Positions 15,616-23,638 of a DNA stretch of 36,065 bases are shown here, piece after piece. The stretch covers positions 1-36,065 of the forward strand of contig CAKZKA010000216.1 of assembly GCA_937120965.1 (NCBI GenBank). The letters are read 5' to 3'. This DNA comes from an uncultured Chloroflexota bacterium. GTDB lineage: Bacteria; Chloroflexota; Chloroflexia; Chloroflexales; Chloroflexaceae. The first letter of the stretch is position 1. Each line of letters opens with the position of its first letter. The notes beneath the pieces are model-generated. The model had not been told where the DNA came from and did not search any database. It was given only the letters and a program-made list of their open reading frames with translations. The translations under genes were made by a program, and so were the position numbers.

Positions 15616-17865
15616 GTGAGCCTCAAACGAGCCACCGCGATCACGGTCATCCTGCTGTTTATGATGACCGCCTGTACCGGTTCCTCCTCTCCCGATGCTC
15701 AACTAGCCACGCCACGCGCCGGATCGATGCGGACATCAACCGCAACGCCCCTTTCCGCCACATCCCCGACCCTCATACCCACCCGGGCACAGCCAGCGGC
15801 TGCGCCAGCCGCAGCGAAGGGAACATACCTCATCAACCGGCGTGCCACCAGCGCGCACAGCACGCTCAAGAACGTCAATCTCGTGCTCTACCGCGCAACC
15901 CTGACCGATGATCGTCTGATCCTGCGTGTGGGCTTCCACAACGTCAGCGATGAAAGCTTTTACATTTCTGGTGGTCCCGGAGCCAGCGATCTTCTCCTGG
16001 TTGACGCCGCCGACACTACGTACAAGCCTGTCGAATTCAGCGACAATCTGGAGAATATCGATCCCCCGGATAATTTCATGCCCGGTCAGGCGAATGTCGG
16101 CAATGTCGCATTTCCGATACCGACCGGCCCCGCGCCTTACGAACTACGCTTCCCCACCTACGATGCGATCACGTTCGACCTCAATCAGCCAGTGTCATCA
16201 GCAGCACAGCCGATCCCCGAAGGAACGTACTCGCTGTCGGTTGAACTCTACAGTGGACGCAACGCACTCGTACCGGTCCGTCTGCGCCTTGACTCCGTCA
16301 CGCTAACGCAGGAGGAGTTGACCCTCCAGGTTGCTTTCGTGAACACCCTTCGCCAGGGGTATGATCTCAGCAGAGGGGTAAAGGGCAGCGATGCGCGCCT
16401 GCTCGATGCCGAGTTTGCGGCGTATGAGCCGGTCAGCGTGAGCGACAATCTGGCGGAGACCATTGCGCCGCCGAAAGGATGGTTGCCAGGGCAGGCGCAC
16501 ACCGGGCAGATCACGTTTCCACGACCGGAACGCCTGGAAGAGGTCCGCTTCATCTTCCCCGACTATGCCGCTGCCACGCTGCGCTTCGATGCGTCTGGCC
16601 TGGCAGGCGCTGCGGTCACCTCGGCCACCGGCGGGACGCCGCCACCAACGGCGACGCCAACCGTGGAAGAGGTTGCGCTACGCGAACTGGAGCGTCTGCT
16701 GGAACGACAGGCGAAGGCAGTTATGACCGGCGATCTGCCCACGTATCTGGCCACGTTCGCTGAAGGTCTGCGCCAGGAACAGCAGACGATCTTCGCGCGC
16801 AGTCGCAACCTGCCGTTGAGCGATTATCAGGTACGTGTGTCGCCAGCAGAAAGGGTTGGGCAGTCTGACGTGAACAAGGGTCTCCTTCGCGATATTGATG
16901 TCCTCATCCGATATCAATTACGCGGCGTACCGGAAGACAATCCCTTCCAGCACACCATAGCCGTCACGTTTGAGCGCCAGAATAGCGGCTGGGTCATCAG
17001 CGAATACGATCTGGAAAAAAACCCGCCGTTCTGGTGGAGCGGTGATATCATCGTTCAGGAGACGCCGCACTTCTTGATCCTCGCCCGACCGGACGCTGGC
17101 GATGTTCTGGCGCAAGTGGTGCAGGAATGCGAACAGGCATATAGTGACATCCAGGCTGCCGGGCTTGAGCCGGAGGAGCGGCTTGTTGCATTCTACACAA
17201 CTACCCAGGAGGATTTCACCGCGCAGACCGGGATGGGATCGCGCACCCTCGGCGCCGCGCTGTCGCTCTACGAACTGGCCGGCGAACAGATACAGCCGCT
17301 GGGACGGGTTTTCTACATCAACGGCGCGGCGTTCAAGGATCAACCTGATGACGGTGGACCCTTCGGACGACTGGCGACCATCCGGCATGAACTGGTACAC
17401 CTGGCGCTGGCGCGCGAGACCCGGCCATTCACGCCGGTCTGGCTCGTTGAAGGCGCCGCGATGCACTACGCCGGGCAACTCCCGCCCGAGCTGCGGCGCC
17501 GCCTGGTCGAAGATGGCAGACTGGACTCCCTGAGCCTGGAGCGCCTCACCGGCGCCGAGACCCTTGGCGCTTTCGATCTGCTTGGTCAGCGAGTCGGATA
17601 CGAATATCTGTTTTCTGGCGAGGTTGTGCGCTACCTGATCGAGACCAGAGGCGAAGCCTCGTTCAGGGAACTCTACCGCTATTTCAGCAACGTACCGCTG
17701 GAAAGAGTGCTCGACCGGGTGCCGCTGTTTTCGGTTGGTTTTGGCGCGCCGTTTGGCAAACTCAGCCAGGAAGTAACCCCGGAGGCCCTATCGAGCGTGT
17801 ACGGACTGACAATTGCAGACCTCGATGCAGCGGTCAAGCAGCGATTGCAGGAGCAGAAGCCATAA
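15616..17865 (+). CDS. Secreted lipoprotein with peptidase MA-like metalloprotease domain
   Basis: A 749-residue lipoprotein. The signal helix ends in a lipobox (LLFMMTACTG), followed by a Thr/Pro/Ala linker. Two related beta-rich domains follow (about 65-190 and 200-325), both containing LxLRVxF/LQVAF, a 'SDNL..I.PP' block and 'PGQA..G...FP'; they look duplicated. A second linker precedes an NTF2-like helical/beta region (about 345-475). The C-terminal part is a gluzincin protease: HELVH (591-595) and the third ligand Glu612 in WLVEGAAMHYAG. It should act outside the membrane on an unknown substrate. Two GTG starts exist (15610, 15616); the second is better spaced from AGAAGGA. No co-directional partner is close. 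Confidence 0.82.
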   Translation: MSLKRATAITVILLFMMTACTGSSSPDAQLATPRAGSMRTSTATPLSATSPTLIPTRAQPAAAPAAAKGTYLINRRATSAHSTLKNVNLVLYRATLTDDRLILRVGFHNVSDESFYISGGPGASDLLLVDAADTTYKPVEFSDNLENIDPPDNFMPGQANVGNVAFPIPTGPAPYELRFPTYDAITFDLNQPVSSAAQPIPEGTYSLSVELYSGRNALVPVRLRLDSVTLTQEELTLQVAFVNTLRQGYDLSRGVKGSDARLLDAEFAAYEPVSVSDNLAETIAPPKGWLPGQAHTGQITFPRPERLEEVRFIFPDYAAATLRFDASGLAGAAVTSATGGTPPPTATPTVEEVALRELERLLERQAKAVMTGDLPTYLATFAEGLRQEQQTIFARSRNLPLSDYQVRVSPAERVGQSDVNKGLLRDIDVLIRYQLRGVPEDNPFQHTIAVTFERQNSGWVISEYDLEKNPPFWWSGDIIVQETPHFLILARPDAGDVLAQVVQECEQAYSDIQAAGLEPEERLVAFYTTTQEDFTAQTGMGSRTLGAALSLYELAGEQIQPLGRVFYINGAAFKDQPDDGGPFGRLATIRHELVHLALARETRPFTPVWLVEGAAMHYAGQLPPELRRRLVEDGRLDSLSLERLTGAETLGAFDLLGQRVGYEYLFSGEVVRYLIETRGEASFRELYRYFSNVPLERVLDRVPLFSVGFGAPFGKLSQEVTPEALSSVYGLTIADLDAAVKQRLQEQKP

Positions 17866-18319
17866 CGTGAAGTACGCTTCGCCTCGACCGCCAGCGCGGT
17901 CAGGTCGGCTGCCTCGCGGCGCCGGCCGATCAGCGGCGTCGCTGGCGCGGCAGGTTGCCAGTCGCCGTAGCTGGCGGCTCATCGTGGCAGGTGTGTGGCG
18001 GAACTATGCGAGGCTTCTCATGCCAGCATAAGGTGCGGGCTCTGCTCCGGGGTCCTCCAGGAGGGGGTGAGGACCAACCAGCGCATTCCAACGCCATAAC
18101 GCCCGTCGGCGCTCATACGTTCTGTCCATCCCTGCCCAGGGGAGGGTGCGGAGGGATGTGGCCTTCCCATGGGAATCTCGGTGCATTCCTGTGATGTGTG
18201 GCGCAGCCGCATAGCTGTAGTGTTGTAAACACCACGTGAGCGCATTTGCGCACGAAGATGTTTATATACTACGGTCAGGACCATCGGCAAAACCATTCGA
18301 CACAGAAAGGTCTCTGGCT
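17866..18319. other. Intergenic region between two lipoprotein genes
   Basis: No gene is supported. The stretch contains GC-rich short inverted repeats (for example around 18048-18070 and 18135-18160) and a GTGTGGCGCAGCCGCAT core at about 18196-18212, which belongs to the dispersed hairpin repeat family. An AT-rich TTTATATACT stretch at 18261-18270 may contain the promoter of the next gene, but no good -35 is seen. Confidence 0.45.
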
Positions 18320-19444
18320 ATGCACCTCTACACTCGTCCCTGGTTCCTCGCCGCTCTGCTTGTCCTCCTGATCTCCTGCGGCGCCCCATCATCGCCTGCG
18401 TCGAACCAAACGACCGCGCCTGCGGCGCAAGGGGCAGAAGCGCCAGCAGTCTCGCCCTTTTCCACAGCCACAGCGATATCTAAGCCAACAGCGACGCCTG
18501 AGGCAGTCGAGCCGGGCGCCAGCCGGAGCGCTCCTTTACCCCTGGGTACCGAGCTGCGTTTTACGAACTGGGCCGTGATGATCAGCGCTGTCGTTCGGGG
18601 TGACGAGGCAGCCCGGGCTATTGCTAACGCCAACCAGTTCAACGACCCTGCTCCTCCGGGCTGGCAGTACCTCCTGGCAACACTGAAGCTGACTAATATC
18701 TCGACTGAACAGACGGCCAGGAGCGCACTGTTGGGTGTAGACGTGCGCGTCACTGGCCAGCGCAGCCTCCTCTACGACCGGGCCAGTGTGGTACCTCCGC
18801 GGCAGTTAGAGGGAGAGCTGTTTCCGGGGGGCTCCGTCGAGGGCCAGATCGCCTTCCTCGTACCCGTCGACGAGGGCAATCTGATGTTCTATGTGGCCGA
18901 GTTTCTCTCCTTCGATCGTAACGGGCGACGGTTCGTCGCTATTGATGAAGGCGCTGTTGTCCGTCCCGATTCGGTCCTGGCGACGCTGACACCAACCGAC
19001 ACGGGTGCCAGTCGTGCCAATCCTGCGCCTCTGGGTGTCACGACGATCAGCGAGAATTGGGAGATCACCGTGCTTGAGGCGCTGCGTGGCATCGAGGCTG
19101 CCAGGCGGGTTGCTGAGGCCAACATGTTCAATGAACCGGCGCCGGAAGGGGAGGAATACCTGCTCGCCCGTGTGCGCGCTCGCTATCTGGGCCGCGATGA
19201 CCCCGACGTAATGGCACAGATCAGCCAGAGTGATTTCAGAGCCACCGGGGCTGCCAACGTTGTGTACGAACGACCGCTGGTAGTTGCCCCTGAGCCCCGA
19301 TTGGACGCTTACCTGTTCCCCGGTGGTCAGGTAGAGGGATGGTTGGTGGTGCAGGTACCAGCGGATGAGACCGGGTTGACCCTGGTCTTCCAGCCTGGTT
19401 TCGCCCTTAGCGATAAGAACGTGCGGTTCTTTGCGCTTGAGTAG
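18320..19444 (+). CDS. Lipoprotein with two DUF4352-like domains
   Basis: The 374-residue protein has a signal helix and lipobox (LLVLLISCGAPS, lipidated Cys20), a low-complexity Ala/Thr/Pro linker (25-70), then two homologous beta-sandwich domains of the DUF4352 (telomeric-repeat-factor-like) type. Domain 1 has NWAVMISAVVRGDEAARAIA with NQFNDPAPPGWQYLLATLKL; domain 2 repeats it as NWEITVLEALRGIEAARRVA with NMFNEPAPEGEEYLLARVRA. Each ends with a LFPGGxVEGxxxxxVP block. Such domains are usually extracytoplasmic, with unknown ligands. ATG 18320 is chosen because it directly begins the signal peptide and follows GAAAGG. The in-frame extension to 18236 is hydrophilic and unlikely. Confidence 0.82.
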   Translation: MHLYTRPWFLAALLVLLISCGAPSSPASNQTTAPAAQGAEAPAVSPFSTATAISKPTATPEAVEPGASRSAPLPLGTELRFTNWAVMISAVVRGDEAARAIANANQFNDPAPPGWQYLLATLKLTNISTEQTARSALLGVDVRVTGQRSLLYDRASVVPPRQLEGELFPGGSVEGQIAFLVPVDEGNLMFYVAEFLSFDRNGRRFVAIDEGAVVRPDSVLATLTPTDTGASRANPAPLGVTTISENWEITVLEALRGIEAARRVAEANMFNEPAPEGEEYLLARVRARYLGRDDPDVMAQISQSDFRATGAANVVYERPLVVAPEPRLDAYLFPGGQVEGWLVVQVPADETGLTLVFQPGFALSDKNVRFFALE

Positions 19445-19562
19445 CCCCCAACCAGTCAGTTGATGGGCGCCTCTGCGGGTGGGATAATGATCTGTGCCTG
19501 CATCCGAGGCGGAAATAGGCGAAACCGGGTTGTCCTGACCTCCCTGCTCGCCGGGGTGGCAA

Positions 19563-19670
19563 GACCTCCTCACAGGGAAGGGTATGGGGAAACCCGGTTT
19601 CCCCATACCCCAACCGCTGTTGGGAGTGCCTGGCAGCCCAACAGACAGGGGCGTGGGGCGCCCCGGTTCC
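19563..19670. repeat. Isolated palindromic repeat unit
   Basis: The palindrome GGGGAAACCCGGTTTCCCC (19586-19604) carries one centre change relative to the main form. It is flanked on the right by ATACCCCAACCGCTGTTGGG and a CTGGCAGCCCAACAGACAGG segment, corresponding to the CCAGCCGCTCCC spacer of other units. Confidence 0.75.
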
Positions 19671-19986
19671 CCTGCGTTTATCAGTGTTCGCAGACCGGGC
19701 GCACGTGGTTTACCACAGAGAACGGAGGAAACGAGGTTATCCCCCACTACGGCCCGCCGGGTTGGCGGGCATGCCGGTCTTCCCGATCTGCGAGCTGTGC
19801 AGGAGGACCAGGGAAACGAGAACGCGTAAGGCCAGTCCAGGCTACTCCCCGGGGCCAGCAGAGCGAACGAGGCGCCCGGGGAACGACGGGCGCCGCGCGC
19901 TAGCTGCGCCGACACCGCGGGACGCTCCCGGTCTTGATCTCCTTACGGAGCGTGACGAGAACATTACGCTATTCAGACTTCTTTTC

Positions 19987-19995
19987 TGCTATACT
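19987..19995 (+). promoter_or_regulatory. Putative extended -10 promoter for baeRF gene
   Basis: TGC-TATACT is identical to the element before the thioredoxin-TPR gene (34972-34980). There is no good -35 at 17 bp. It would give a leader of about 160 nt before the start at 20164. Confidence 0.4.
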
Positions 19996-20163
19996 AGTAT
20001 GACACCGTCAAGATGACGGCTCTCTGGCCGCCTTGCGGAGGTGGATTGTTCACACACCTCTCTGTCTCCCGGGGGCCGCACGGCGAGCACTGACCCCTTC
20101 CGGGTCGCGCCTGGCTGTTCAGCGCTGCGGCTGCAAGGCGGCGTGGAACGAAAGGAGGGCCTG

Positions 20164-21372
20164 ATGCTGGAGTATCTGACGCGCGATATGTTCCTGCGTC
20201 TCGCCGAGCCGGCGTCTGAAGGTTGCCTGTCGATCTACCTGCCAGTGGGTGAGGCCGGCGGGCGGGCCGCGGCCAATCGTCTCCGGCAGATCCTGCGTGG
20301 CTTTGAGCAGCAACTCGATGCCCAGGGTGTCGCTCCGGCGACGGTGGCCGGCCAGCTCCGCGCGGCCCGGGACCTGGTGGAGGATCTGGCCCACCGGATC
20401 AACGATCACGCGGCGTGCGCGCTGTTTGCCTGGCCCGATCGATCGGTCAGCTATCGCCTTGCCGGCCCGGTTGCGGAGCTGGTGGTGTTTGGTCAGTGGC
20501 CCCATCTCAAACCGCTGGTGCCGCTGGTCATGGAGCGCGGCACGTACTATGTGCTCAGCCTGGGCAAAGCAGGCGTGCAGCTTTTCGCCGGCAAGGGCGC
20601 CACGCTGGAGCCTCTCGATTTGCCCGGCGCTCCCTCCGGGCTTGATGAGGTGCTCCAGTACGACGAGTTCGAGCGCCAGTACCAGTTGCACCCCGGCGTG
20701 CCCGGCAAGGGCGGCGAACGCGGCCCGGTGTTCCACGGGCAAGGCGGCGCCGCGGACGAGCTGAAGTCGCAGATCCAGCGCTATTGCCAGCAGATAGACC
20801 GGGCGCTCCTGCGTGCCCTGCCCGAGGCGCGCGACCCGCTGGTGCTCTGCGGCACAGGCTACGTCCTGGCCATTTACCGTGCCGTCAGTCGCTATCCTGC
20901 AATCGCCGACGCTGCGATCGTCGGCAGCCCGGCGCGGCTATCTCCCGTCGAACTCGGGGCGCGCGCGTGGGAGATTGTGCGCCCGGACACGACGGAAGCG
21001 CGCCGTGCCGCGCGCGAACGCTACGAGGCCCTCGCGGCGCGTAACAACCACCGCGTTGCCGCGAAGCTAAGCCTTATCCTCCCCGCTGCCGCCGCCGGTC
21101 AGGTTGATACGCTCTTCGTTGCCCTCGATCGCGAGCAGTGGGGCCGATACGATCCGGTAACCGGCGAACTGCTGCTCCACGAGGCGCAACAGCCCGGCGC
21201 TGATGACCTGCTTAACCTGGCCGCGGTGCTGACTATGCAGTGCAGTGGGACGGTCTACGCGGCGCCGGCAGGTGAGGTGCCGGGTGAGGAGGGGTGTGCG
21301 GCCATCCTGCGACCGGGAGCGCCGCCAGCCGGCGCTCCTGCTCCGGCTGGCGCATCGGCAGAGTTGGCCTGA
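20164..21372 (+). CDS. baeRF-type archaeo-eukaryotic release factor homologue
   Basis: The 402-residue protein matches the bacterial archaeo-eukaryotic release factor (baeRF) families (baeRF3/7-like), which are eRF1/Pelota relatives lacking the stop-codon-reading domain and proposed to act in ribosome rescue or hibernation. Visible features: an N-terminal helical/beta region (CLSIYLPVGEAGGRAAANRL, then RQILRGFEQQL), a strand pair TYYVLSLGKAGVQLFAGKG (about 127-145), the conserved FHGQG (190-194) followed by an amphipathic helix ELKSQIQRYCQQIDRALLRA and PLVLCGTGYVLAIYRAVSRY, and a C-terminal LFVALDREQWGRYDP block. ATG 20164 has AAAGGAGG upstream, which decides the start over the open frame reaching back to 20041. 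A strong hairpin follows the stop. Confidence 0.82.
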   Translation: MLEYLTRDMFLRLAEPASEGCLSIYLPVGEAGGRAAANRLRQILRGFEQQLDAQGVAPATVAGQLRAARDLVEDLAHRINDHAACALFAWPDRSVSYRLAGPVAELVVFGQWPHLKPLVPLVMERGTYYVLSLGKAGVQLFAGKGATLEPLDLPGAPSGLDEVLQYDEFERQYQLHPGVPGKGGERGPVFHGQGGAADELKSQIQRYCQQIDRALLRALPEARDPLVLCGTGYVLAIYRAVSRYPAIADAAIVGSPARLSPVELGARAWEIVRPDTTEARRAARERYEALAARNNHRVAAKLSLILPAAAAGQVDTLFVALDREQWGRYDPVTGELLLHEAQQPGADDLLNLAAVLTMQCSGTVYAAPAGEVPGEEGCAAILRPGAPPAGAPAPAGASAELA

Positions 21373-21374
21373 TG

Positions 21375-21414
21375 GATGCGGGTGTGAACGGGCTGGCCCG
21401 TTCACACCCGCATC
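21375..21414. terminator. Bidirectional hairpin terminator
   Basis: A perfect 19-bp inverted repeat, GATGCGGGTGTGAACGGGC (21375-21393) and its complement (21396-21414), occupies the 60 bp between two convergent genes. It lacks a T-tract on either side, so it would act as a strong hairpin, not a textbook intrinsic terminator. Confidence 0.75.
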
Positions 21415-21432
21415 GTCCTTCTGCACCATACC

Positions 21433-21816
21433 TCAGTGGATTAAGTCGGGGTGATCCTCCAGCGTCCCCGCCAGATAGGCGGCAACAGCCTCATCAACAC
21501 TAACCATGGGCGTACAGATGAGTTGCAGCCCGGCCCGACGCACACGCTGGCTCATAGGCGCGCCGATACCGTTGGCGATCACCACCCCGCAATCGGCTAT
21601 CGGCGCCAGCATGGCGTCATGGTCATGGTGATGCTCGTGCGCGCTGGCTTCATCGGGGCCGTGGATATGCTGGCTGTGGCCGTGGTGCGCAGGTTTGGCT
21701 CGCACCTCCCGGGTCACCTCGCGCCCCTCCTCGATGGTTACCACCACATAGCTCCGCGCGCGCCCGAAGTGACGGCTAATCTGGGTTCCGTTGTTACTCA
21801 CCAGGGCGATCTTCAT
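21433..21816 (-). CDS. NifX/NafY-like (dinitrogenase cofactor-biosynthesis fold) protein with His-rich loop
   Basis: The 127-residue protein has the ribonuclease H-like fold of the dinitrogenase iron-molybdenum cofactor biosynthesis family (MKIALVSNNGTQISRHFGRA, YVVVTI at the start; IADCGVVIANGIGAPMSQRV, GLQLICTPMVSVDEAVAAYL at the end). Members bind Fe-S or FeMo precursors in diazotrophs, but many homologues occur outside nif clusters with unknown roles. The central loop contains ten histidines between residues 44 and 66, an obvious metal-binding insertion. ATG 21816 has GGAGG four bases upstream. No nif genes are in the window, so a general metal-cluster or metal-chaperone role is inferred. 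It converges on the baeRF gene. Confidence 0.85.
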   Translation of the reverse strand: MKIALVSNNGTQISRHFGRARSYVVVTIEEGREVTREVRAKPAHHGHSQHIHGPDEASAHEHHHDHDAMLAPIADCGVVIANGIGAPMSQRVRRAGLQLICTPMVSVDEAVAAYLAGTLEDHPDLIH

Positions 21817-21829
21817 ACGTCCTCCAGCG

Positions 21830-22190
21830 GGCTCCGGGGTATCGGAGGCCCCGATGGTCCGGGGCACGGGACACCCGGGTCCCTCTGCGCTTCCGGCGGG
21901 GTAGAGTGAGACGCGCGACTATCCCCCAACGCGCTCTCCCGGGCTGCTCCCCCTTCGGCGCCTGTGTGCCAGTAGAATCTCACCTCGTTTGATGCGCGGG
22001 AGTGGCAGGACGTTACGACGGTCATCTGTGCGGCTGCGCCGCACAACACCGGAATGAAAATAATTATTCCTGGGAGGGCTGCGCCCTCCCAAACCCTCCG
22101 CGCTGGCGGGTTGTTTCCTGGGAGGGCGTAGGGGCGCGGCGGCGCCGCGCCCCTACGCCCAAACCCTCTCGCGCGCGAGCTATTTTCACC
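21830..22190. repeat. Intergenic stretch with GC-rich hairpin repeats
   Basis: No gene is supported. 22027-22099 is an inverted copy of the composite repeat at 33991-34064: the TGTGCGGCTGCGCCGCACAA hairpin, then GGAATGAAAAT, then CTGGGAGGGCTGCGCCCTCCC. A second CTGGGAGGGCGTAGGGGCGC palindrome follows at 22109-22160. Confidence 0.75.
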
Positions 22191-22197
22191 TCAGTTC

Positions 22198-22560
22198 CTA
22201 CAGATCCACGAACACCTCGCCATTCTCCTCGGTTACGGGGTAGGTAGTCAGAGGTGTTGGCTCCTTACCCAGGGCGATCAGCGCCCGCGACCAGCCGGGG
22301 AGGCGCATCCCTCCAAGCCCGCGTACCCAGTCAAGGTTCTTCCCCGTCGTCAGATCAAACTGTGAGCCGTGCCAGGAGCATGTGAGCGTACTACCCTCCA
22401 GGTGGCTGCGATTCAGTGGCAGGTTCATGTGCGGGCACATGCCGTGGGCCGCGTAGATCTTGCCATTTATCCGCGCAGCTACGAGGTTCAAGTTCTTGCC
22501 GGTCACCTCCACCAGCCTTGCCTCCGGAAACTCTGCAGACGTGCCGATCCTGACGCGCAT
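22198..22560 (-). CDS. Rieske [2Fe-2S] ferredoxin
   Basis: The 120-residue protein is a soluble Rieske-type ferredoxin. The cluster ligands are C42-P-H44 and C61-S-W-H64, with the FDLTTG turn after the second box; both His and both Cys are present. The size and lack of a signal peptide or membrane helix suggest a cytoplasmic electron carrier rather than a cytochrome-bc subunit. The electron donor and acceptor are unknown. ATG 22560 has GAGGAGG upstream. The CAP-domain gene ends 22 bp before this start on the same strand, so the two are probably co-transcribed. Confidence 0.9.
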   Translation of the reverse strand: MRVRIGTSAEFPEARLVEVTGKNLNLVAARINGKIYAAHGMCPHMNLPLNRSHLEGSTLTCSWHGSQFDLTTGKNLDWVRGLGGMRLPGWSRALIALGKEPTPLTTYPVTEENGEVFVDL

Positions 22561-22582
22561 CGTTTTCCTCCTCAATCTGGCG

Positions 22583-23542
22583 TTACTCCGAGACCGTTGT
22601 GGCGCTTCGTGCGACCGTGAATGACCACGTGTACGTTTGCCCATTCGCAGTGACGGAGACAGTATAGCTGATCCCCGGGGTAAGCGGACTGCGCGGGATC
22701 ACGACAATAGCATCCCGAGAGTCCAGAATGTTGCGCCCCAGGGCCTGTTGCCCCGGATCTGGATTCACATAACTGGTCTCGTCGAACACGCAGTGCGGAA
22801 GGGGTGTGCTGCCCTGCAGGAATGCCGACGCAGTCACGTTGGGCACGCGATCCCCCGGGCCGAGTTGCAGGATGATCGGCAGCCCGCTGGGGACGCTGTA
22901 GCCCGGGCAACTGGTGAGCGGATCGGGATACTCGCCGCGATGGACGGCCAGGGGGACGGTGGCGCCATCAGCCGGCCATTGTACGGGAAAGGTCACCGTT
23001 GGAGGCAGCCTGCCCAGCCCGCGGATCACGTCCAGCCCCGCTCCCATTTGCAAGTTGCCATCAGCCTCGCGATAGCTGCCAAAGCCAGCCTGCACCAATT
23101 CCGGGTCAATCACGCCAATGGCGTGAAAGGGACCCTGCATCCACGAGTCGATCGCCCACTCGTCAGGGGTGTTAACCTCGAAATGGGCAACAAGATTGCT
23201 GGATTGAGCGGCAGCCAGACCTTCCGGGGTGTACCACGGGTTGTTCGGGTTCTCCGTGTGTTCTACGACATCGTTCTTCACCATGTAACGGGCATGCAGC
23301 CAGTTGCCGTAGCTCCAGCTTGTGTTCTCAGTGACCGGCGGCAACCGGGCCATAGCCCGGTAGTAGTTCACATAATCAAGCCAGCCGACCCGGGCCGCCT
23401 GGCGAATCACCAGTGGCAGATGCACTGTCGCAGCCGACGTAGATCGCGGGTTGCCGGAAGCCCGGGCGCCCATCAAGAGAAAGAGCGCGGCAATACCGGT
23501 CAGGACGAGCGTGCTCACCGCTGTACGCTTGAAATGTCGCAT
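22583..23542 (-). CDS. Secreted CAP/SCP-domain protein
   Basis: The 319-residue protein has an N-terminal signal/anchor helix (TAVSTLVLTGIAALFLLMGA, about 8-27) and a CAP (SCP/PR-1-like) domain. The latter shows the initial helix WLDYVNYYRAMARLPPV, the His in WSYGNWLHARYMV, the EH pair in VVEHTENP and a WMQGPFHAIGVIDP block that matches the 'S..HR..il.P' motif. The C-terminal third (about 225-315) is a beta-rich tail ending in PLTPGISYTVSVTANGQTYT, similar to an Ig-like domain. CAP proteins are extracellular with varied functions. ATG 23542 follows GAGGAGG. It is divergent from the antiporter gene. Confidence 0.8.
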   Translation of the reverse strand: MRHFKRTAVSTLVLTGIAALFLLMGARASGNPRSTSAATVHLPLVIRQAARVGWLDYVNYYRAMARLPPVTENTSWSYGNWLHARYMVKNDVVEHTENPNNPWYTPEGLAAAQSSNLVAHFEVNTPDEWAIDSWMQGPFHAIGVIDPELVQAGFGSYREADGNLQMGAGLDVIRGLGRLPPTVTFPVQWPADGATVPLAVHRGEYPDPLTSCPGYSVPSGLPIILQLGPGDRVPNVTASAFLQGSTPLPHCVFDETSYVNPDPGQQALGRNILDSRDAIVVIPRSPLTPGISYTVSVTANGQTYTWSFTVARSATTVSE

Positions 23543-23571
23543 CGGCCCCTCCTCTTGTTGCCCACGGGCGC

Positions 23572-23599
23572 TTGTCGTGTTCCTGGCGTGTCGTACAAT
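23572..23599 (+). promoter_or_regulatory. Putative promoter for the cation exchanger
   Basis: TTGTCG (23572-23577) and TACAAT (23594-23599) are separated by 16 bp, and the gene starts 40 bp downstream. This is the best -35/-10 pair outside the 3-hydroxypropionate cluster. Confidence 0.5.
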
Positions 23600-23638
23600 A
23601 CGTCCCGGCTCCTGCGTGTCGAAGCTGAAAGGCGCTCC

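Larger units (their letters stand above)
19445..20163. other. Intergenic region with repeats before baeRF gene
   Basis: No coding signal stands out. It contains one palindrome unit with flanks (19563-19670), an inverted GGCGCC-rich stretch around 19880-19905, and an extended -10 (19987-19995) ahead of the baeRF gene. The short frames here are explained by repeat DNA. Confidence 0.5.

Noticed and set aside
15132-15650. Leftward 172-codon gene before the metalloprotease lipoprotein
   Set aside because: No ribosome site or domain; it overlaps the lipoprotein start and the presumed promoter.
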